Positions 21,340-34,759 of a stretch of 64,000 nucleotides of DNA are shown in pieces; within the stretch, counting starts at the first letter, position 1; each line of letters begins with the position of its first letter. The DNA comes from Doryteuthis pealeii (lineage: Eukaryota; Mollusca; Cephalopoda; Myopsida; Loliginidae), in assembly GCA_023376005.1 (NCBI GenBank), contig CM042145.1:14300993-14364992 (forward strand), written 5' to 3'. The position numbers and the translations under genes were made by a program. The notes under the pieces were generated by a model that was not told the DNA's origin, ran no database searches, and saw only the letters and a program-made list of their open reading frames with translations.

Positions 21340-21840
21340 ATTTAATTGTTTGTTTGTTTGTTTTACAGCATATCAACCTCAGTGGGTCATTTAATGCCGA
21401 TAAAGTTGTGAAATAAATCAATTCTTAATGGATAATACAATTTTTTTTATAAATACATTTTTCTATTTAACCCATAGATGGGACCCTAACAGGTACTACC
21501 ACTCCGGGTCAGAGTGGACTAGGGAGCAATGGTGATGAAGGGGTGCTCCACATTCCCCAAACCTCCAAAACTGGAACCTCACCATCAGATAGAGTTTAAC
21601 GTCATTCCCAGGACATGTAGACCCGCAGCCACCGCCTTCTAGCACCCATATGATAAAAAGGGATTGGGGCTTGCCATAAGGGCAATAGGGTTGGGAAAAT
21701 CATATAGGTGCTAGGGCTTGACGTGACTAGCCGATTGATCGGAGGGGGCCTCTCCGACCGCCCGTCTAGCCCAAGATAGGGCCAAAGTGGAGTATTGCAT
21801 GTCATGAACTGCTCATCCACCTGGGCTCTGTAAGATTTAA
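21340..21840 (-). repeat. SINE family F, long reverse copy with extended 3' module (H)
   Basis: Starts with the complement of the shared tail (tgtttgttttacagcatatc, aacctcagtgggtcatttaa), then the family F core (gatgggaccctaacaggtac, ctaccactccgggtcagagt). It continues into a module (gcttgacgtgactagccgat, gaccgcccgtctagcccaag, gcatgtcatgaactgc) also found at 31556-31770. It lies just downstream of the DNAI1 stop. Confidence 0.75.
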
Positions 21841-21929
21841 GAAAAAGAGAATAAAAAACACAACAAATTATTTTTAATGATTTGAATTATTGATATTTTT
21901 TGAAAATAAAATAAAACTTGATCTTTGGC

Positions 21930-21950
21930 TGCAATTTATTTCTCTATGTG
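21930..21950 (-). terminator. possible DNAI1 polyadenylation signal
   Basis: The minus strand carries AATAAA in gagaaataaattgcag, about 260 bp after the DNAI1 stop codon. Motif only. Confidence 0.3.
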
Positions 21951-22202
21951 TGAATTACAATTTTTTAAGATGATTGAAAAGAATGAATATTAAGATAATC
22001 AGCAAATCAATTGATTATATTAAAATAAATCATAAAATTCAGATTGTAAATAGATACGGGCATGTAAATATAATAGGTAAAAATTCATTTAAATTCGTAA
22101 TTAATGTAAAGATATTTTTAAAAACTTGTTATAAAAAAAAGAAAGATATTTCGTTATTCTTTTATGCTGTCCTCCAAATTGTGTGATCAAGAAACGAGAT
22201 TT

Positions 22203-22301
22203 TTATGCAGGTTCTCGCACAGTACTAAGAACTTTCTCCAGTTTTGCAATTTCTTGTTGTTCCCGTGCTTGTTTGTCCAGAACTGGCCGTCCTTTCTTTT
22301 C
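22203..22301 (-). CDS. DNAI1: DNAI1 last coding exon with stop
   Basis: Acceptor ...ttttctaaag/gaaaag. The 33 codons read [10 protein letters not shown] ... [16 protein letters not shown], then TAA (22205-22203). The charged tail matches the family pattern KEKKG....EIAKL.KLL..VRE. The phase-0 join to the preceding ...RKQPK exon restores the conserved PKEKKG motif. Confidence 0.9.
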   Translation of the reverse strand, partial: EKKGRPVLDKQAREQQEIAKLEKVLSTVREPA

Positions 22302-25300
22302 CTTTAGAAAAATAAATAGAATAAAATGAAACAATATAAATATTGTTTATTAAGTTGTCTTCACTGAAAAGTTTCAATCATATATCCAAGTAAGAAGTAA
22401 TTAACCATAAAAATGATACCTTCATGTCTAAATTTACAGCACAAAGATTAAAAATGAATCTAATTTTCATCTAATAACAAAAATAAACAATGACAACAAA
22501 AAACAACAAATCTAAAATTAATAACAACACAATTATTATTACATTATAAAAGTAACAAAACAAAAGATTTAAAAAAAAAAATGAATCTAATTTTTTTAAT
22601 GTAATCAAACTTTACTTTTATAATTTCTCACAGTAAATCATCTTGAAAGCTTTTTTTTAATGTGACAATTTGTTTTGGGTGTTTCATTCATTTTAAAGAT
22701 TTAGAGAATAAAATCCTGATGATAGTCCTAAAAACAAACCCATAATTAAAAAAAAGCCATATACATCATATATTAACCCTCAATGTGCTGATTAAATTCT
22801 AAATTTAGAAATATGCCCCCATAAGCTGATGGGTTAAATCGAACTTAACGGACCTAAATTCCACCATCGTATGTCACCCGCTGAGATAAAAAAAATACCA
22901 AAAATCAGGAAATTAATCAAATTTAATAAAATTTTCAGTGTTGATATATTAATTAATAAAAGATCTAATGCACCAGTTATTTTATTTTAAAACTTTTACA
23001 TTTTTTCAGGTCAGTTAACTTTGAACCATGTATCTTTGAGAATCTGTGTTACACCTCAAAGATATGTGGTTCAAAATTAACTGACCTGAAAAATGTAAAA
23101 GTTTTTAAATGAAATAACTAAATAAATAACTAAATAAATACGATGGTGGAATTTAGGTCCGTTAAGTTCGATTTAACCAGCTGATGTAACACACTAATCA
23201 TATACAAATCGGTTCTTGTAACACTGGCCAGTTAAAATAAAATGTGAGTACAATGCCATATGAAATGTGAAGAACTCTGGAAAGTACCCCACTATCAAAA
23301 ATGGGTTAACCTGGTTCCTAAGGGTTAATTTTTTGAAAATAAAGAATTCAGTATATACAAAATAATTAACCACATAAAGGCAACAATTTCAAAGGAACTG
23401 AAAAGAAGAAAGATCCATTTTATCATCACGTATATGTGTGTCCAATTATTCAAAGACAGTATCAATTAAAATATATCATTGCTGTACAATCATTGTAGCA
23501 CAAAATATACAAAAACAAAAGTCAACTATCAGAAAAAAGCATAAAACAATAAGAAAGCTTGATGCAGGAAAAGCTGCTCATGGTGATTCTAGGTAAATTC
23601 ATTGTGTGTAAATTTATTGTAGGTAAATACATTGTATTAAACAACTGTATGATCATCTGCCTCCTATTAACACAAATTATTTGGGTATTACCACATAAAT
23701 GCATTCTGGCCTCCTGCCCTAAAAAATGCTAAGTGGTGCCTGCTGAAAAACAAATCCACACTATGATTGAACTCCCTGGCTGTTTGAAGGTGTTTTTCCC
23801 AAAAAGTTAATGCGATATAAAAGCAATATTTTACCCAAGTCTTTTCTCGACAAGTAAATGTAAATATTCTAACCCTCTCCCTCTTTGAAATATTTTTTTT
23901 TATCGGTTTGGTTTTTCAGCAGGCACCACTTAGCGTTTTTTAGGTCAGGAGGCCAGGATGCATTTATGCAATATGTACCAATCATTCAAGTGATACAAAT
24001 GAGACATACTGGACATGACTGGAGAAGCAAGGACGGACTCATAAGGGAAGTTCTCCTGTGGACATGTACACATGGACACACCAGTAAGAGCTGAATAGCA
24101 AAGGTTTATATCAATCAGGTCTGTGCGGATACTGGATGCCATACCGAGGATCTGTTAGTAGCAATGACTGATAGGGATGGTTGGCGCAAAAGAGTTATGG
24201 GAGCCTGTACTGACAGAATACCCTGATGATAATGATGAGATTAATTGCAGTTAAAGGATTCCCCAAACCATTTAGCTCTTTTTATTAAATTCTTAAAAGT
24301 GATGATTAAATTCTCAAATAATTTACCTGTGATAAATTTACTATATATAAAGGGTCATTAAAATAAATAAGGTGAATTTTGCCTCAGGAGTTTCCAAAAA
24401 GGAAGCGCTCTTTATAGTTACACCTTCTTCAAGGAAATCAAGAGTCATGGGACCTTTCATATCCTATGACCTTCTTTACTGACTGATGCGCCCAGAAGTT
24501 GTTTTTTTTTACCAGAGAGTAAGTGAGTTTCTACTCCATGAACTGTCTTTTTGACTCAGGCTCATAGCGGCAAATCCATATTTAGCTGATTTGTAAACTT
24601 TCTTTTGTTTTTACTAAAACAAGCTTCTCCATACATATCACACATTCTTCTGTAAATTTCACATGGTTTGGACTTCTTAACCAACAAAAATTTGATGGCA
24701 GACCTCTGTTCAAGCCTGGAGCACTGTTTGATTTACTGCTATTTCTAATAGCCTCAGACCAGAAAAATTGTTTTGCCTCTGAGGTGGGGCGCCATCCTAC
24801 CATCAGCTCCCCCACTTTACTGCACAGATCCAAGCTGTGCTACTCATGCATTGAGTTGGTGAGGACTAGTATCGAACCCAGAACTTTGTAGTTCCTAGGC
24901 GGATGCTCTACCAACTGAGACCTGTTTGCTTTATACAGCAAATTCTGCAGAGATTCAAAGGTACTGTGTATGTTGTTGGATTTTAAACATGGCTAAAATG
25001 AAATAAAAAATGAATGTAATAGATCTGTGTAGCTGTAATTGAATTTTGCCTAAGGAGTTGGCAATAGGAAGCACTCTTTAGTGTTGCACCTTCTTCAAGG
25101 AAACCAAGAGTCATGGGACCTTTCATATCCTATGACCTTCTTTGCTGACTGTTGCACCCGGAAGTTTTTTTTTTACCAGAGAGTAAATGAGTTTCCACTC
25201 CATGGACTGTCTTTTTAACTCAGGCTCATAGAGGCAAATCCATGTTTAGCCGATTTGTAAGCATTCTTTTGTTTTTACTAAAAGGTGTTAATGTTTTTAA

Positions 25301-28300
25301 AATACCCAGATGAGCAGTGTTTGTATAGCAAACTATCAGTAGAAATAAATTCTGTTTGGTTACAACAAAATATATTTTAAAAAACTAAAGACACATAAAG
25401 GAAAACGCAAATAAATTCAAAATCTAACTATTTTCTAAAAAGCAGACAATATACTTTTGACAATAAATACATCAGCTGTCAAGAAAGCTAAAACATGCAT
25501 AAAATTGCAAATGGCTGTCAATTAAAATATGCTAAAGTAAGAAAAAAAGAAAAAAAAAAGAAAAAAGAAAGAAAAAAAGCTTAGTGTTTCTAGTTAAATA
25601 TAAGATATTGTTCTTATGGCAAATGCTCTAAAAATTTAACTATTTAACTAAAACAGTGAAACTATTTTATAGAAATTAAAATTACAATTTAGTAAAGAAA
25701 TATTAATTTGAAAGTTTAAGATTTTTGATGTCAAGATATTTAACTAGCTCCCATTGGGGGGTGGTGTGTAACATAATCAATTTAATGTGTGACCCACTCA
25801 TGTATGCCTGGTCAAGGTGAACAATTTCTTAGTCCCTGTGATCCTATTGTCACTAAAATATCAGACTACTCTGACCCTCCCACCCTTTAAATGCAAGAAG
25901 TTATTGTCGGTAGTACCAGGACTAGGCTCACCTCATTTATTTTTCCTGAAGAAAAGAAAATGTCTGAGGAAGATGAACAGATACCACACTCTAATCCAAA
26001 CCTGAAGGCCGGGTGTATTTATTTGAATACACACACGACAAAACTTTTTCCCAAAATGTGACACAATATTTGTTTAATGTGGAGTGTTGTGCAGAAAATA
26101 AGCCTCCTGCAAGGTGTATGCAAAAATTGCTTAGATTCCATGCAAATTCCCTTCAGGAGTGCCTCAGGCACCAGGCAATAAACCCAGGTGCGAGCATGCC
26201 AGGTAAGTATGAAGGCCAGTAGGTGATCATTTGTCCTTTCTAATAAATTTGCTTTATAACATTTTTCAAATAACCTGTTGTTTTGCTAGGTTTACTTGGT
26301 GATATATGCGGAGAAAAAAAAACTTCCAGTAAACTATCTGCTGGAATTTCTTTCACTGCTATTTTTAAAAAGTAAAAAAAAAGTAAAAGTAAAGTTGATG
26401 GGGTGGCCTAATGTTGGTATCAGCCAGACAGCGAGGGAGTCTATCCCCTTTTCACTAGTGCTAGACCAAGGAGATTGTTTTTGGTGTCTGAGGTAACTAC
26501 CACTAGCTCCTCACTTTACGGCACAGATCCCTCTACTGCACTGAGTTGACAAGGGCCAGTATCAAACCAGGTACCTTGTGGTTCCTAGGCGGATGCTCTA
26601 CCGACTGATCTAAAATTAATAATAATAAAATAAAATTTAAAAATGTTGATGTGTGAATAAAGAAAAAGCAAAATCATTTGCTTGAAATTCTATTTAAGTT
26701 CCATTTAGACACTTCGATTTTTAAAATGAATTCTTTAAATTTGATATGACCAAATGATAATAGGAGGTTAATCCCAAAAGTAAAGTCTCCAAAATATTTA
26801 GAAATCACAAAAACGTTCATTGTATATTGTCAATGATGTTTAAATCATTTTAAAGTTTGAACATGTATCTATTTTTCTATATAATTGCTATTTCACTTGA
26901 TGTAATTTTGTAGGCATTGTGGCAGTTTTTTTTTATGTCTATGTTATACCAGTTGCTGCCATGTCATTGAGGAAGCGTTGAACCTCGTTGATGTTGCAAA
27001 CTCCCTACACGACTTGCGGATGTTTTTGACATACATAGACGACATGCCATACACTTCCATTAATTGGCGATGAATTTCAATCGTTTTTAATGCCTTTTGT
27101 GTTCGAAAACCGAATAACTGCATAAACTTCACGCTTGAAGTAGCGTCAATCGGAAGCTTCATCAGAAACGATTGTCAAGTCAAGACTAAACGTGGCAGTG
27201 ACGCAGGCGCAGGTAAATGCACAACAAATACAACAGTGTTGCCAAAAGTTGCACGAACAGTTTCCCTGCATCCTCAGTGCTTTGGAGACGTTACTTTTGG
27301 GGTTACCCTTGTGTAGTAATAAGAGAACATACATGGTCGGACTTGAGTAAGCTTTATTCTACTTAGAATACATTTGCAGTTCTCTTGGGAGCTTATATAA
27401 TTTTACAAAGCTAAAGAGTTACATAAAGGGGAGGTGACTCTCAATTACTTATACCTTGTATCAGTAATATTAATAATGATCATCCAACTATTTTTAAATT
27501 CTTTGTCGATAAAGACAAGGCAAAGGTGTTTTTATTTTCTATATGTTCTGTTGATTAAATCAATGGAAAATATATAAAATAATCTTTGCACTCCATTTTT
27601 AAAATGTAAAAGCTGATATTCTATCAATTTTATATTTTAAGGTGGGTGTGTGGTTAAGGGAATCTGACAATGTTAAAAACTAAAATGTTATTGTAAAAAT
27701 TGGTTACTTGCCCAAATAAAAAAATAAATTTGAACATCATATAACTGATAGGTGATATAGAATTTTTCTTAGTTATATTATAACCAAGAAAGATTTTATC
27801 AAACATTCCCTAATCTAGCCTCTTTAAAATAATGTAACTTTCAAGTTGAATTCATTACTTTTTAAGACATCAAACTGAACTCTTTTGAACACAGGGTTGA
27901 TTATTTTCTTTCTTTTTCTCATGTTACCTAATACCTGACATTTGTAAGGGTCAAAATGGCCTATGTAAGTGTGAGAATCTTTAATTAACTATTAAAAGAA
28001 TAAATAAAAAAAACAATGATAAAGTCCTCAGACTTATTGCTTGAAAACTGCTAAAATATTTGTAAAGAAACAAGAACGTGTATATGCAAAAAATAAAAAT
28101 AAAGATAATAAATAAAATAATTTTTCCTAAGACATTGCTTTGACGGATAACAACTTCGTGCATGAACTCACGGCATTTTTCTGGATTTGAGAGTAGGAGG
28201 CTGTAGAGTTACCTCCCTTCTCCTTCTCTTCTTTATTGGCAGGCTTTTTAAAAAAAATATGGGGAAAAAATACGTTCTGTTTTTTTTATGAACAAAAACA

Positions 28301-29718
28301 TTATCTAGGTCTAGGGAATCAAAATGAATTTTACAATAAAATATTAAAAACAATATTTTGTATTTGCAATAAAAAAAACAAAACAAGAACAATATTGATA
28401 TTCATTAAGTTGAACGTCTATTTTCACAGAAGAAAATCAAACTTTATTTCTGTAAAGGACACTGGATATAATGAAATAAAGACATTTATTAGTAAATTAA
28501 AGGGAATATCAGAAGACTTCACACATACAAACACGGAATTTGACAAAATCACACACATATATATATATATATATATATAGATATATTGATATATAGATAT
28601 AGATATTGGCAGCATTTTTTCTTTTAAACATGTTTTGTTGAACTCAACGGACAATTCTTGTCTACGAGTTTTTGTTCAATCCTTTCTAACTGTCTGCCAC
28701 TCCAACCCGTCCTTTGGGATGGGGTCCAGTGAGCTTCGGCCACTGGACCAGTGAGGTGTTAAATTAATAGCGTTGATCCCAGAGGGCCATCCCTCCAGGC
28801 ATTACCTGGGTTTATTGCCCAGCGCCTGAGGCGCCCCTTGAGGGGAATGCCTATGGGATCGATGCAATTTTTGTTCTCTCCCACCCATTAGCTTCGGCTT
28901 GTGGGTGGGCCCACATTAAAACGGAGCCTTGTGCCCAGTCCATACAGGTGGGGTATGAGACAAATAAAAATCCTTTCTAACTGTCTGGCCATCTTTTTAA
29001 TATCTGAGTGGAATTGGTGTATAAATCCACCAAAGGTTTTACCACGAGCACTTTCTGCACAACTTAGTGCCATCATTAGGTGTGGAACTGGTAAGATGTT
29101 TCCATTGTTTCTTTTTTAAACAAACAGTAGCAGTAGGAATAAGTAGTAGGAGGGGCTCACAAGTTTATAAGAATGTTATGGGGAATGGTGGGAGGAGAAT
29201 TGGCGGGAAATTATAGGCATTTGAGAACATGTTGACTGGTTTCGAAGTTTATATTGTTTAAGGTGGGTTTTTTTTGTTTAATGTATAAGGCTTCAAGCAT
29301 TTGAAGCTTCTTTTTTTTTCTGTGTGCAGTATAAGTGTATTTTCAGTTAAAAATTTTCCAGTAATTAGAGGGGGGGCACGAACGTGATTTTAAGTGTTGC
29401 ATTATGGAGCTTGTATCCGTTAGATGTAGTGTTAACCGGCGTGATAATGTCGTCGTTGTGTGACCAATATACGTGCTTTCAAATTTGGAGTGGCAGTCTC
29501 CTACTGGACATTTAAATTTATACACAAGATTGGTCTCATTAAGACGAGTAATCTTTAGGGATGAGTTGTTGCATGTGACAAGGTTAGTGGATTCATACAC
29601 CAATTCCACCCGGATATTAAAAAGATAGCCAGACAGAAAGGATCGAACAAAAACTCATCAGACAAGAATTGTCCATGGAGTTCAACAAAACATATATATA
29701 TATGTGTGTGTGTGTGTC

Positions 29719-29765
<47 letters not shown>

Positions 29766-29947
29766 TATATAATTTTATTTTGTATTTAAAATAATAATAG
29801 ATAGAATACATGTATACATAGATAAACTATTGGCCAAAACATGTGTCAGTAAAATATAATAAAATAAATCCTATTTTATCCATTCAACATTTTCGTTCCT
29901 TTATTTTTCATTTCAGCATATATGTGTGTGAGTGTATACATGTGTGC

Positions 29948-30017
<70 letters not shown>

Positions 30018-33000
30018 ACAGCAAACAATTTTTGGTCAGTAAACATAAGAAATTAATTTTAATAATATTGTTATCTACATTACAGCCAATATTTGCAATT
30101 ATTGCAATCTACATTATATATTGTCAGTGTATTTAATTGCGAGTAACATACTGTTTTTTAATTAAAGAAATTAATTTAAAAAATTTTTTTGTATTTTATT
30201 ATTAAACAAGAAAGAATTTATAAAAATATGGATAAATCTGTTGTGTCAATAAAATGAAGAATTTAATATATGAATTTCAAGGCAAAAAAAAAAATCAATA
30301 AAATAATTTTTTGAATTAATAAAAACAAACAAACAAAAAAAAAAACATCAGAGTGCATAGATAAAAAAAGAAGACTTCAAATTTTAAAAAGATTTTTAAA
30401 GATATGAAAAAAGTATGGAAACAATAATTTTATGGTGGTGGTGTTTTTGTTTGAGACAGTGGGTGAGATGAAATAAGGTAGGGGCTGGATTTGACTTGAG
30501 GGTCATCGTTTGCTGACCTCTGGGTTAATAAATGAAAGAATGAAAACCTTTTCTTTCACAGAACAGGCTTTGGAATTTAATGTTAAAAAAAAAGGGGACA
30601 CCAATAAAGGTGACATGTTAACATGTGAATCAAAACTGTTGCAAGTCAGGAATTGAATATAAAACAGTAGAAAATGCAGAAAGTTATATCCAAATGAATA
30701 CATATATAAATAAAAAAGACACACACACATAAATACACATAAACACACACACAGACTTACATATACACACATGCAGAGAATTTGGAGGAAGACACACCAC
30801 CAGTCATATATGACAGAATGGACAGGTCTTAACAACAACCTAAGCTAACAGCTCCAGACTTTCAGAAATCTTCTGACAAAGAGATCTTCATCTCGAAATA
30901 TTAAGAGTAAATCAAAGGTAAACAAAAAAACATCACAGTTACCTCATTTTTCATTACACTTCAAAAGCAACCACCAAACCAAAATAAAAAAAATCACCTC
31001 CATACATAATCCTATATCATTTGATAATGCAAAGCAAGCAAATAATGTTTATTTGTAAAGAGAAAAAGAATATAAACTTTTTAGTGCCTCTTTTGGAAAG
31101 TGCAATTTAAAAAAACAAATCTTTTATAACAAACATCTTTAATCAAATAGTTAATATAAGATCTAATAGGGCATATCAAAGCTGTTTTTTAAATATTTTT
31201 ATATACCTTTACTCCAAAGCTCCATTACTACTGAATAGCAAGTTCGATTGAGCTAAAAATCAAAATAACTCTGCCAATTTTTGGAATTGGAAGCTCAAAT
31301 TTTGGGAATTGTCTAACTTTAACATAATCCACAGCTATACAAAATTTCAGAAAAATTGAATGGGGTGGGTGACAATTTTACTTTTTTCTGGATGATTTGG
31401 CATGGAATTACTCATATATAATTTCTTTAAGAAACAATTTTCATTAATATCATGTGTATTAATAAATTGGTGATTGACCCTCAGCTACTGCCTTCTAGCA
31501 GTAGCTGAGGGTCAATCACCAATTTATTAATACACATGATATTAATGAAAATTGTATATGATAAAAAGGTGTGGGTGTTTGCCATAAACTCAATTTAACA
31601 AATATGGTCAGGACAATCATATAGTTGCTAAAGCTTGACATGACCAGACAATTGATTGGATGGGGTTTCTCTGACTGCCCATCTAGGCTAAGTAAGGGCT
31701 GAAGTGGAGTGTTGCATGTCATGGGACCACTTAGTACCCAGGTCATAGACCACTCAGCCACCACAATCCTGTCCTCATGGCCAACAGTGTGTGTGTGTGT
31801 GTCTTACCCCTTTTTCAGAGGTGCAGTTGGTGTGTTCTACAGCAGCAGCCAACAGGGAGATAAATATTGAGATGTCGACAGCTTAGAAATATAATTTTAA
31901 ACAGGGCATTTCACTTATCGCTAATACCCTTGGGAAACGCATGAATCCTACCCTCCCCACAGCTATGGATAAATAGTAGGACAGACTGGGCTGTTTAACC
32001 TTGGTTAGGCAACCGGTCCAGGAGAAGGAAAACTCTGAATTCAAATCTGTTGAACTCCGCTTAAGAAACATCCTGCTCGTGCGGAGGGGTTGGTAAATAT
32101 ATATATATATAAGAAAAGCCATTGGAGCTGCTCATAGAATTTGGGAAGTGAAAGGCAAAGAAACAATATCTGACCATATTGCCCAAAACTGGTTTAATTG
32201 TTTTAAGCATGGCGATTCGTCATCTATCTATCTTTATATAAAGAGCAGTTGTGTGTATGTATGTATGGGTGTGTGTATGTATGGAGGAAACTACGAAAAT
32301 AAAACAATTAATGACAATGTAAATTGTGACAGAGAACACATGGCGAGTGGCGGGAATGGGGACTGGGGAAATGAGGATTCCCTGCCCCCGTATATGTCTG
32401 GGCTGTGCGAGGGGTGGGGGTGGCGGGTGTAGCGAGTGACTCGAGATATTGAACTCACAGCCTCCTCGTCGCGAGGAATGGCTTGTAGGCAGACTACTGT
32501 CACCCCTGTTGAATATGCAAATTCCGCAGGGGTCGGGCAGCATGTGATTAGCCTGGATGTAAGATCGTGGGGGGGGGGCATTTACTTATTATCAAAGTCC
32601 TACCTTCACACACAATGATCTGTCATGTTTTGATCTTCTTAAAGTGAAGTGAGACGTATGTTTGAGCGAGTGAACTTTTGATGGATTGAGCAAGGACTCC
32701 TGTGAGTGTTGCTGGCAAAATACTGCGAGAGGGGACTTTTGCAGTTGAAGAAATTGATTATAGTGATTTCGTTCGGTCGTCACTTGAAACAAAGAATCAT
32801 ATAAATATATATACACATTCACTATCACCAGAGCTTGCTTTTTGTGCAAAAATAATGAAGATTTCATGTATATCTGGAAAGATATTTAAAAATTAGGATT
32901 TGAATAGTAAGAAAAGGGAAAGACATTGGTGGCGTTTTGTGATTAAAACATAAATCAATAATTATGTAATCAATGGTTCAACGAGATTAACTTTTTTATT

Positions 33001-34326
33001 ATACCCCTCCACCCAGGCAACGACGGGTAGCCGATTCTAGTTTGAAATAAAGAGAAGAATTGGATCATTATCAGCTTTGGATTATGATGCTTTAAAATAC
33101 AAGGTAAAAAGGGAACTGACCACCAACACTGAAAAACTTTCAGAAGAGCTAGGATCATTAAAAGATAACACATGTACATCATTACATAAGTTTCAAAAAG
33201 GCATATAAGATCTTTCAAAGTGTTCCTAATGATATCTTACTTTATTCAAAGATAAAACTTTTGAACCAAGTCTCCAATAGGCACCCCAAATCATCAAGTA
33301 AATAAAAGGTTCATATTTGAACTTGTCACCAGTAACTTCTGTAAAATGTATAGAATACTAAGTCCAATTACCGTCGAATTGGCAAGACAAGACGGCAAAC
33401 AGTTGTAACTGAATACGATTCTGAGATGCCGTAATGACCACTAAAAAGTGGCAGGATTTATGGAGCCTCAGAGGACCCTACAAACCAAGCAGCCAATCAG
33501 GACTCAGGGAATGGACTCACCCAAATGCATGGGTGGACTGTTCTGAATTCTCATAAATACCAGTTGTCTTGACACTGGTGCAGTTGGGCTTGGCCAGTCA
33601 CATTGCTCAAACCAATTGTTGGTTGGTTGGTTGGTTGGTTGGTTGGTTGGCTGGCTGGCTGGCTGACTTCAATAAAATGCAATTCTAATGATATTATCTC
33701 TTGATCGCTATTTGTATCCAAAACTACTTTAATATGAAAATGTGTATTTTGGCTGTGAATAATAACATAAACTAACTATTTATTTAATTTATCGTAACTT
33801 CTGATTAAAACTGTTAGTTTGTTTACAAAAATTTGGAAACAGAAGTTACTGGTGACAAGTTAAAATGTGAACCTTTCATTAAGTTGATGATTTGGGGTGC
33901 CTATTGGAGACTTAATCCAAACTTTTGATATGCCCTAATATTTAATTAAAAGTTTGTTTTGACAGCTTACTTTATGATATCAACATGTATAAATTCTTGA
34001 AACAATTACATTATTGTGAAATAAATCTAACTTAATAGATCTAAGTTTGCTAATTTCAATAAATTCTAAATTATATATACAGTGGAGTGGATGCAAAAGT
34101 AGGTATACAGTTATAAAAAAACACATACAATACTCATTGCATTTATTAAACAAATAAATGTTGCATATACGTGTAATAACATTAATTATCATTATAGATA
34201 ACATGTTAATTATTAGTCACAATTAAATATGGCTAATGACACCAACATTTTACAAAATGAGGACACTTAAGATAATATGCTACTAATTTCATCTGTGTGA
34301 TACTGTTGTATACCTACTTTTGCACC

Positions 34327-34380
<54 letters not shown>

Positions 34381-34724
34381 TTGTGAATAAAAAGGCCTTA
34401 AATACCATGGGTATCGTGGTTATGGACCATTTCCACTCGTGGGTATCTGGGCCCACAGACCACGTTTTTATTTTATTCAGGCTGAATAAAATAAAAATGT
34501 GGTCTGACGAAGCTCGGTGGGCCCAGATACCCACGAGTGGAAATGGTCCATAATCATGATACCCATGGTATTTAAGGCCTTTTTATTCACAAATAAGTTT
34601 GCTCTGTTTATAAAAATTAAACATTGAGCTCTCATACGGAACCTGAACTCTACAACAAACTACTGGTAGAGAATAGGATCAGCCTAGAATCACCTTGTAT
34701 CAAGAAAATTGGTACCCCAACAAA

Positions 34725-34759
<35 letters not shown>

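Noticed and set aside
28163..28215. Minus-strand segment ...[15 protein letters not shown] before GTGAGT, resembling the DNAI1 exon that ends ...SPNLRKMPK
   Set aside because: Its donor leaves phase 2, which does not join in frame to the last exon. 46149-46200 encodes [17 protein letters not shown] with correct phases and better similarity.
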